A DNA stretch of 11,760 nt, from the NCBI GenBank assembly GCA_026770585.1, contig MU646409.1, positions 202,830 to 214,589 of the forward strand, in the 5' to 3' direction. Under the pieces are notes generated by a model, which saw only the letters and a list, made by a program, of their open reading frames with translations, did not search any database and had not been told where the DNA came from. The stretch comes from Baffinella frigidus. Its lineage: Eukaryota > Cryptophyceae > Cryptomonadales > Baffinellaceae. The position numbers and the translations under genes were made by a program. Below are positions 1-5,479 of this stretch, piece after piece; position 1 is the stretch's first letter; each line of letters begins with the position of its first letter.

Positions 1-48
1 CAAACCCCAAACCCCAAACCCCAAACCCCAAACACTAAACCCTCATGC
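1..48. repeat. Telomere-like tract CCCCAAA/CCCTAAA in intron
   Basis: Five CCCCAAA heptamers followed by CACTAAA and CCCT. The tract ends nine bases before the CAG acceptor of the first visible transporter exon, so it lies at the 3' end of an intron with the C-rich strand as sense strand. Confidence 0.9.
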
Positions 49-57
49 CCTGACCAG

Positions 58-2122
58 GTGATAATGTTCGCAGGGCTGATCCCAGTGGCGGCAGTGGCGG
101 CGGTGATCTCGGAGCAGTACGGTCTTGTCTGGTTCCACGTCGCGAACATCTTGCTTCGCATGTTCTCCATCCTCCCGTACGAGGTCCTCTCAACACATCC
201 TACCTCTGTCTCTGTCTATTTTCGCCCACTAATTTGGTGAGCCTGGGCTCTGATTCGTTTTAAGGAAGACGGATTTGTACTACACACCTGGCATGTCAAC
301 TTGAGAATAGTCGGTCAATTTGAGTGCGATGGAGCTAGGCATCAAATCCACGGAGACTGCATAGCTTGCCGGGACTGCAGACCGCCTTTGACAATGGCAG
401 AGCAGTCACGTTACTAAACGCACACAGCTGCGTGCCGTTTCCGAGGCGGGCGTATCCCACGCCGTACCCGCAGGGCTCCCCCCACGCCCTCCACTCAGCT
501 GGCACCGCCTGTGTGCCCCTGCGGTGCGTGCAGGCCTCGGACCACAAGACAGCTGCAAGCAGCATCAACATTCTCCTGAGTGTTTTCACATCCACAAGAA
601 AAAATAATGTTAATTGTGGATTAGCAACATTGCGCAGGAGAGGTTATCTGTGAAGACCTAGTCTAGAACGGGCCAGCCCCGGGGCGTTAGATGGACTGCC
701 CCCAGACAGGCAGGTAACAGCAGCGGCACCTTGCCCCAAACAGGTGATGTACGTGTACGCCGCGGAACTCCTCCCCACCTCTCACCGCAACCTTGGCGTC
801 TCGATCGGCAACGGCACCACCAAGCTCGTCGCCGGTACATCCTCCCCCCTCCCCCCTATCCCCCCAGTGCCCAGTAGGCTCATACGCCCTACCGTAGGGC
901 CCTAGGACCTGCCCAAGACCTCAGGGGGTCTATTTGGACCCCCAGGGTCTGTTTGGAATCCCTGGGCACTTCAGGGACAGCCCCTAAACAACCTCTCACC
1001 CCCTCGTATATCCGAAACATTCTCTGACCCCCCCTCCCCTCCTGCACAGTTGCGGTGCCGATCGCGCTGATGCCGCTCCTGGCTGACTGGTCCGGGTGGG
1101 TCTACGTGATCATCGCCGCTGCGGGCCTGCTTGCCACGGTCCGTCTCGCCCCCCCTCTCGCCCTCCCTCCTCTCACCCTCTCTCCTCTCACAGACCCGCC
1201 CTCCTCTCACTGTCCCTCTCTCCTCTCACTCCCCTGCCCTCCTCCCACCCCCCCGTCCTCCGCTGAATCCCCCGCCCTCCGCTCACCCTCCCGCACCACT
1301 CGGTAGCTCGCATGCGCCCGCGCTCTCGACCCTTTCCCCCGGCGGGCAATGTCGCTATTCCGAGGCGGGCCTGGCGTCGTGAGGCGGGCAGGAGGACGAC
1401 GCCCACTACCAACACAACCACCAGCCAACGTAACCCACCTCTCGTGCCCAGCGCTTACACACCAAAACACGCACTCTGTCTCACGCGGTTACCCCTTGGC
1501 CCCGGAGAAGCACGTGAACCCTGTACCGCGACAGGTCGTTGTGAGAGTGATCCACTTAGTGCGGTCCACTTAGTGGGGCCCACATGTCGCCATACGTTGG
1601 CCACGCTGACTGTGTAGTGATGCTTGCGTCGGGCCTTGGCGACAGTTGCTGCTGGTGTTCCTCGGAGTGGAGCCGAGCGATCATCTACCAGACTCGGTGC
1701 TGGAGGTGGCAGAGGGGCAGAGCACGGACCGCGCGGACTTCGACAGCGAGCGAAGGTGCGCCCAGTACCAGCGCCCCACCTTGCAGCCGTCGTTCCGTTC
1801 GCCCACCACATAACTCGGGGCTCCAAGTCCGGGCAATGCGACCCACCTTGCAGGGGGGGGGGGCACGTTGCAACGGTGCTCTCGCGCACCGCAGAGCGCG
1901 GGGTTCGAAGCCACGTATCGTGTTTTGCAGGTGGGGGTTGTCTGGTTGTTGCTGTTCGTGTTTTGACACCGTTTGTTTGCTGCTGCCTTGTTGACTTGTA
2001 AACCCTACTCTACACACCTCAACCCTCAACCCTCAACCCCTGAACCCCTGCACCCTCAACGCCTGTTCAGGTATCTGCTGGACCACAACCAGCGGCAGAA
2101 GGAGGAGAAAGGCAGTGTCTGA
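58..2122 (+). CDS. MFS transporter, SLC22/organic cation transporter-like, 3' part (five exons)
   Basis: Seen: exons 58-183, 744-834, 1050-1138, 1646-1755 and 2071-2122, all with GT-AG boundaries and agreeing phases (0, 1, 0, 2), giving 155 residues and a TGA stop at 2120-2122. The 5' part lies left of the window. Exon 2 encodes VYAAELLPTSHRNLGVSIGN, which aligns without gaps to the SLC22 signature around TM10-11 (YTAELFPTVVRNxGxG). Exons 1 and 3 are hydrophobic membrane segments. Exon 4 begins LLLVFLGVEPSDHLPDSVLE, in the place of the family's LLLPETxGxxLPDTxEE after TM12. The last exon is a short charged cytosolic tail ending EEKGSV. Known: this family moves organic cations, anions or sugars across membranes. 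Inference: plasma-membrane or organelle transporter, substrate unknown. The expected PET of the family reads LGVEP here. Confidence 0.75.
184..743 (+). other. Intron of transporter gene
   Basis: 560-base intron with donor GTCCTC after GAG and acceptor CAG before GTGATG. Phase 0. No tandem repeat and no second coding sequence recognised. Short open frames on both strands here lack family features. Confidence 0.7.
835..1645 (+). other. Two introns of transporter gene with pyrimidine-rich low complexity
   Basis: Introns 835-1049 and 1139-1645 flank exon 1050-1138. Positions of about 1144-1290 are a long C/T-rich tract of imperfect CCTCTC-type repeats on the sense strand, directly after the donor. 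Open frames through this tract are compositional artefacts. Nothing else recognised. Confidence 0.65.
1756..2070 (+). other. Last intron of transporter gene
   Basis: 315-base intron. The 12-mer CCCACCTTGCAG, which looks like a 3' splice site, occurs at 1775-1786 and again at 1842-1853, the second copy running into a run of 11 G (1853-1863). The real acceptor, by frame, is CAG at 2068-2070, preceded by a degenerate CAACCCT tract. Confidence 0.65.
2003..2066. repeat. Degenerate CAACCCT telomere-like tract in intron
   Basis: Imperfect heptamers of the CTCAACC/CTGAACC type, ending a few bases before the acceptor at 2070. C-rich on the sense strand of the transporter gene. Confidence 0.75.
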
Positions 2123-2198
2123 TGCGCGCGTACCTCATCTATCTGCCTACCAATCCCCGACGTCGAAGAAACTTTCAATCTCTTCGATCTCTCTAGGA

Positions 2199-2290
2199 TA
2201 CCTCGCTCATCAAAAACTGCCCCCCTCTCTAGGACCACTATATAGGGCCCTAGGCATAGGCCTACTGTGGGGTCATAAGAGAAGGGCAGC
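2199..2290. mobile_element. Diverged copy of palindromic element
   Basis: Left end ATACCTCGCTCATCAAAAAC resembles the terminus of the 2985-3099 element, followed by the shared core (CTAGGACCAC, TAGGGCCCTAGGC, GTGGGG). Right terminus is decayed to a trace (TCATAAGAGAA). Confidence 0.55.
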
Positions 2291-2312
2291 GTCTGATGCG
2301 CTCCTACCTCCA

Positions 2313-2445
2313 GGGACACCTCGCTCATAAGAAACAGCCCCCCCTAGGACCCTACAGCCCTAGGACCCTACAGCCCTTAGGTGTACAGTAGGCATAAGCC
2401 TAGGGCCCTATGGTGGTCCTAGGGTGGGGCCGGTTTCGAGGATGG
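2313..2445. mobile_element. Diverged copy of palindromic element
   Basis: Left end GACACCTCGCTCATAAGAAA (2314-2333), then CCTAGGACCCTACAG repeats, the core TAGGGCCCTATGGTGGTCCT (2401-2420) and a degenerate right end near GGTTTCGAG. The CTAGGACCCTACAGCC unit is duplicated in tandem, lengthening this copy. Confidence 0.6.
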
Positions 2446-2591
2446 ATCGGTTCATACTTTATTTTTGGGGGAACTCCGTCGCGGGCGATTAATCACTCGT
2501 TGGTCACTTGCGGGATACACTCGGTACCCCTGTAGATGATGATGACGTGGCGCCCCCATGCGGGTTCCGGAGGGTTCCGGAGGTGTCAGGA

Positions 2592-2644
2592 CGTCCCGAG
2601 AAGGCCCTGGTCCGGACTCCCGATGTGAGAACCTTCTCGGGACG
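2592..2644. repeat. 13-bp perfect inverted repeat
   Basis: CGTCCCGAGAAGG at 2592-2604 pairs with CCTTCTCGGGACG at 2632-2644, loop 27 bases. Not within a recognised gene. Too long a loop and too far from a gene end to call a terminator in a eukaryote. Confidence 0.8.
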
Positions 2645-2984
2645 AGCCCGCCTCAGGCGGAGAACATAAGTCATTTATGTAGACTTTATGATATTGAGCT
2701 ATTTCGGGGTCGATCCACCCGAGAGGTGTTCCCCCAATGTGGGGAATACACTGACCCGAGGCGGGCCCTGCCCATAACTTTCCGTCCGCACAGTCGCTCG
2801 TAGATGATGGAGGCCTCCCTCCAGGGGGCGCGCGCCTGGGCACGGACTACCTCGGTGAGGACCTAGGAGAGACATTTTGCCTCATAGAGCAGTGCCTCCA
2901 ATGTCATCCCGAGGCGGGCTCGTCCTAGCCTCGGTGTTCTAGGTCCTCACAGCCTCACTGGACTAGGTGCCTAAGTGTGTACAA

Positions 2985-3099
2985 GGGTACCTCGCTCATA
3001 AAAAAACGCCCCTAACTACCTGGGACCCTACAGTAGGACAATGCCTAGGGTCCTACGGTGATGCTGGGGGGCTGGAAGTTTCTTATGAGCGAGGTACCC
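2985..3099. mobile_element. Palindromic MITE-like element, best copy
   Basis: 115 bp with perfect 17-bp terminal inverted repeats: GGGTACCTCGCTCATAA at 2985-3001 and its reverse complement at 3083-3099. The inner part also tends to pair (CTAGGxxCCTAC and GTAGGxxCCTAG motifs), so the whole element can fold back. It encodes no protein. No clear target-site duplication seen. Class inferred: non-autonomous DNA transposon (MITE or foldback). Confidence 0.8.
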
Positions 3100-3177
3100 C
3101 TGGAGTGTAGGGCACGGACTGTCTCAGTGGACTACGTGGTCCTAGGGCGGTCCTACCATATGGCCATCCGGGACGGT

Positions 3178-3376
3178 ACAGCTCTTACTCGAAATAAGGT
3201 CACACAATACAAAGTCACATGCTGCTTCGGCCCGAATTTCAAGGTCCACATTTCAGGTCCACACACTCGTTTTCTGTGGACCTGAATGATTGAAGGTCCG
3301 CACTCACTTGTTTCTGTCGACCTTAATTATTTAAGGTCCGCACACTGACTGTCTCTTAACTTCGAGTAAGGGCTCT
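3178..3376. mobile_element. 199-bp element with 16-bp terminal inverted repeats
   Basis: ACAGCTCTTACTCGAA (3178-3193) matches the reverse complement of TTCGAGTAAGGGCTCT (3361-3376) at 14 of 16 positions. Inside are about 2.5 tandem units of 40-45 bp, each beginning with AGGTCC-CAC and able to fold. The first forms a perfect 10-bp stem, CAGGTCCACA (3254-3263) with TGTGGACCTG (3275-3284). AT-richer than its surroundings. No coding capacity. Inference: a second MITE-like family. Confidence 0.6.
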
Positions 3377-3487
3377 AAGCCTGCGGCTGCACTCAGTATC
3401 GTTCTCACTTAAAAACCAAAAGGCGACCGTTCGCAGATGTAAGGGGTCGTCTCAGCGAGGCAACCTTGTACCTTGCCAATCAACAAC

Positions 3488-3642
3488 CTCGCTTCGTCGA
3501 GTGTCCGGGAACTCGAACTCCCCCTCCTGAGCCGGCAGCTCCAGCGCAGTCCTCCCTCGTCGAAACGCAGGGCGACCGTGCAGAGGAGAGCTGCTCCCGC
3601 CAGCAGCGTGGCAGCACCCGACGCTCCGCGCACCCAGCGCAT
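3488..3642 (-). pseudogene. Frameshifted copy of the signal-anchor first exon
   Basis: Inverted copy of the exon at 5480-5638. It starts MRWVRGASGAATLLAGAALL and keeps the hydrophobic segment, but four bases are missing after the FDE codons (GACGAGGGAGG against GACGAGGCTGAGAGG). The frame shifts into an arginine-rich sequence, while the original frame resumes out of register (ELPAQEGEFEFPDTRRSE). Substitutions also change several residues before the shift. No downstream exons like those of the intact gene follow on this strand. A broken by-product of the inverted duplication. Confidence 0.75.
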
Positions 3643-3759
3643 CCTTTCTTGCTCCTTTTTTGCACAGCCTCTTCGGGTAGATAGAAGGAGCGCACCCACT
3701 ACCCCGCCCCTTGACCCCTGACGGTTGGCTGAATTTTAAAACCCATGGGCAAGCGACTT

Positions 3760-3957
3760 TTATTCCACCTTCACCATGTTCACGCGGGCGCTCAAGATGG
3801 CCTCGGGAGGTGAGCCGCAGAGGAGCCGGTGGGGGCGCTCTCTTGTCTTGGGGGGTCCATGGTAGTATAGCCCAAAGGTCTCGCTGGTTTGGGGCGGGAG
3901 GGGTGGCGCTTGGGCCACGATGATCCCATGAGGAGAAAGTGGCTCTTCGGGTGGTTG
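3760..3957 (-). CDS. Possible terminal exon, left-arm copy (unknown protein)
   Basis: On the - strand, CAG acceptor at 3958-3960 opens a 65-codon frame ending in TAA. It includes QTSETFGLYYHGPPKTRERP and finishes ARVNMVKVE. The residue mix is more protein-like than the overlapping proline/arginine frames. The same frame is unchanged in the other arm. No family recognised. Because the arms are nearly identical, conservation here is weak evidence for coding, so this may be non-coding. Confidence 0.25.
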   Translation of the reverse strand, partial: QPPEEPLSPHGIIVAQAPPLPPQTSETFGLYYHGPPKTRERPHRLLCGSPPEAILSARVNMVKVE

Positions 3958-4057
3958 CTGAGCGGATTGTCTGGAACGCTCCCCCGCACTGCGTTTCTGC
4001 AAATGTGCTTCCTGGCGCGCCCAGCGGCATGCCACTGACCGTAAGAGGTCGGGGGAT

Positions 4058-4312
4058 ATGATGTCAAGATGCGCGAAACACGCCCGATGAAGAGTTTTGG
4101 GAAGTAAGGATCCGTGTAGAATCCGCGTCTGCCAAGCGTCGCACCTTAACCGCCAACCCCACGTCGTTTGGCCGCTTTTACTCGCCAACAAGATGCTTCA
4201 CTTGCTTAACAGTCGCGCCGCGGGCCACTCGCGTCCCCCCTCGCGTCGCATACAGATTGTTGTGATCCCTCAAGGGACCAGAAGCCTGCAGTGCGGTGCA
4301 TGCACAAGCGGT
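4058..4312. other. Spacer DNA between small gene and left arm
   Basis: 255 bases downstream of the TAA at 4313. No exon, repeat or RNA gene recognised. Presumably holds the 3' untranslated region of the small - strand gene. Confidence 0.5.
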
Positions 4313-4948
4313 TTACTGCTTGATGCGCGGCATGCCCCCGGACGCGCCCCAGGCGTCGAGCGCCTTCTTCTTGCCGTCCGCCATCACCTGCGCAGGGGCG
4401 AGGTATGCGTCACACACGCGGGACGCTTCTCTGTCGCGGAGTTCCCGCTTGGCGGTGAAATGGGAACGTAAACATCACAATGACGAGCACCTCCTGAGTA
4501 CTGATGCGAGGAGATGCATGGCTGGTGCGAGAAGATGCGTGGCTGGGCGCCGCAACTAACCCACTCTGTACGCACAGTGCGATTGCGTCCAACAATCTGA
4601 CCCGGTGCGATTGAAAGGTGCCAACGCCGTGTTCCAGCTCACCGAACTACGGCACCATAGAAGCAGACAGGACTCGCTTTCTAATCCTGGTCGCCCACCC
4701 AGACTTCCAGCGACGCCCAAGTTGCTCAACCAACATTGCAAACACCAGTAATCAAAAACCACCACACCTAGGTCGCAGCACGGCAGCATTTCTTTGCCCA
4801 GGTGCAGGGACGCATGAGAGGACGGGGGGCAAGTGGCGAGAAGAGGGCTGAGGGGCGGCGCTCACGTCCTGGTCAGAGGACTTGGAGAGACCCTGCTCGC
4901 CCATGGCCTGCTTGAACATCTTGTACTGGGCCTCAGTCACGGGGCTGG
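4313..4948 (-). CDS. Small gene in the spacer, unknown function, 3' exons
   Basis: Seen: exon 4866-4948 encodes SPVTEAQYKMFKQAMGEQGL then SKSSDQD and ends at donor GTGAGC in phase 0. Exon 4313-4387 starts after CGCAG with VMADGKKKALDAW and ends GASGGMPRIKQ then TAA. Both have clear splice sites and soluble, charged composition. A more 5' acceptor (GCCAAG) would add an in-frame, open stretch beginning RELRDREASR, so the acceptor is not certain. A possible first exon is 4995-5022 (ATG, MAVDMDVLP, phase 1), which would need a 46-base intron; together this gives a 61-residue protein. Otherwise the 5' end may have been cut off by the inverted duplication, which starts at 5066. No family recognised. 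Confidence 0.5.
4388..4865 (-). other. Intron of the spacer gene
   Basis: 478 bases. On the sense strand the acceptor is preceded by ACCTCGCCCCTGCGCAG. About 4504-4546 (plus strand) is a two-unit tandem of roughly 20 bp (GCGAGxAGATGCxTGGCTGG). Nothing else recognised. Confidence 0.5.
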
Positions 4949-5164
4949 CTGCCAACCCGCACAGGCACGCCCCATCTTGTCAGGCCATCGACACTCGGCA
5001 GAACGTCCATATCAACTGCCATGTCATCAACCTTTCCGGGAGAAATCCGTGTGCAGTAACGTAGCATCCCCGACCTCTTACGGTCAGTGGCATGCCGCTG
5101 GGCGCGCCGGGAAGCACATTTGCAGAAACGCAGTGCGGGGGAGCGTTCCAGACAATCCGCCCAG

Positions 5165-5362
5165 CAACCACCCGAAGAGCCACTTTCTCCTCATGGGATC
5201 ATCGTGGCCCAAGCGCCACCCCTCCCGCCCCAAACCAGCGAGACCTTTGGGCTATACTACCATGGACCCCCCAAGACAAGAGAGCGCCCCCACCGGCTCC
5301 TCTGCGGCTCACCTCCCGAGGCCATCTTGAGCGCCCGCGTGAACATGGTGAAGGTGGAATAA
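5165..5362 (+). CDS. Possible terminal exon, right-arm copy (unknown protein)
   Basis: Same 65-codon frame as 3760-3957, here on the + strand, ending TAA at 5360-5362, 117 bases before the ATG of the next gene. An alternative acceptor (TTTGCAG, 5119-5125) would add 13 in-frame residues from 5126. No upstream exon on the + strand was found within the spacer, so if real it is a stranded 3' exon. A longer overlapping frame (5092-5571) is Pro/Arg-rich and looks like a shadow. Confidence 0.25.
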   Translation, partial: QPPEEPLSPHGIIVAQAPPLPPQTSETFGLYYHGPPKTRERPHRLLCGSPPEAILSARVNMVKVE

Positions 5363-5479
5363 AAGTCGCTTGCCCATGGGTTTTAAAATTCAGCCAACCG
5401 TCAGGGGTCAAGGGGCGGGGTAGTGGGTGCGCTCCTTCTATCTACCCGAAGAGGCTGTGCAAAAAAGGAGCAAGAAAGG
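5363..5479 (+). promoter_or_regulatory. Presumed promoter/5' leader of the signal-anchor gene
   Basis: The 117 bases before the ATG at 5480 lie inside the inverted-repeat arm, so the same sequence sits upstream of the broken copy on the other strand. It contains TTTTAAAATT at 5381-5390 and an A-rich leader (AAAAAAGGAGCAAGAAAGG, 5461-5479) directly before the ATG. TATA function is a guess; no experimentally known motif was recognised. Confidence 0.3.

Larger units (their letters stand above)
2123..3448. other. Gene-free region rich in inverted-repeat elements
   Basis: No exon could be supported. The segment contains copies of the palindromic element (about 2199-2290, 2313-2445, 2985-3099), a duplicated 3' gene end (2279-2310), a direct repeat GGGTTCCGGA twice at 2562-2581, a 13-bp inverted repeat at 2592-2644 and a 199-bp terminal-inverted-repeat element at 3178-3376. 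The rest (about 2446-2980) has scattered GAGGCGGGC motifs on both strands and looks like decayed repeat DNA. Confidence 0.6.
3449..4057 (-). repeat. Left arm of large inverted duplication
   Basis: 609 bp, nearly identical in inverted orientation to 5066-5654. About ten substitutions were noticed by eye, plus a 4-bp deletion in the signal-anchor exon and a 23-bp difference next to its donor site (between two GTTG copies). The arm carries a possible terminal exon (3760-3957) and a frameshifted first exon (3488-3642), both reading on the - strand. Confidence 0.93.

Noticed and set aside
1870-1920. GGGGTTCGAAGCC resembling a tRNA T-arm
   Set aside because: The five bases on each side of the TTCGA loop do not pair and no acceptor stem, D-arm or anticodon arm fits upstream; it lies in an intron.
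3452-4030. 192-residue open frame on the - strand and its 159-residue twin at 5092-5571
   Set aside because: Pro/Arg/Gly-rich with no domain. It overlaps the signal-anchor exon in another frame, and its presence in both arms only reflects the duplication.
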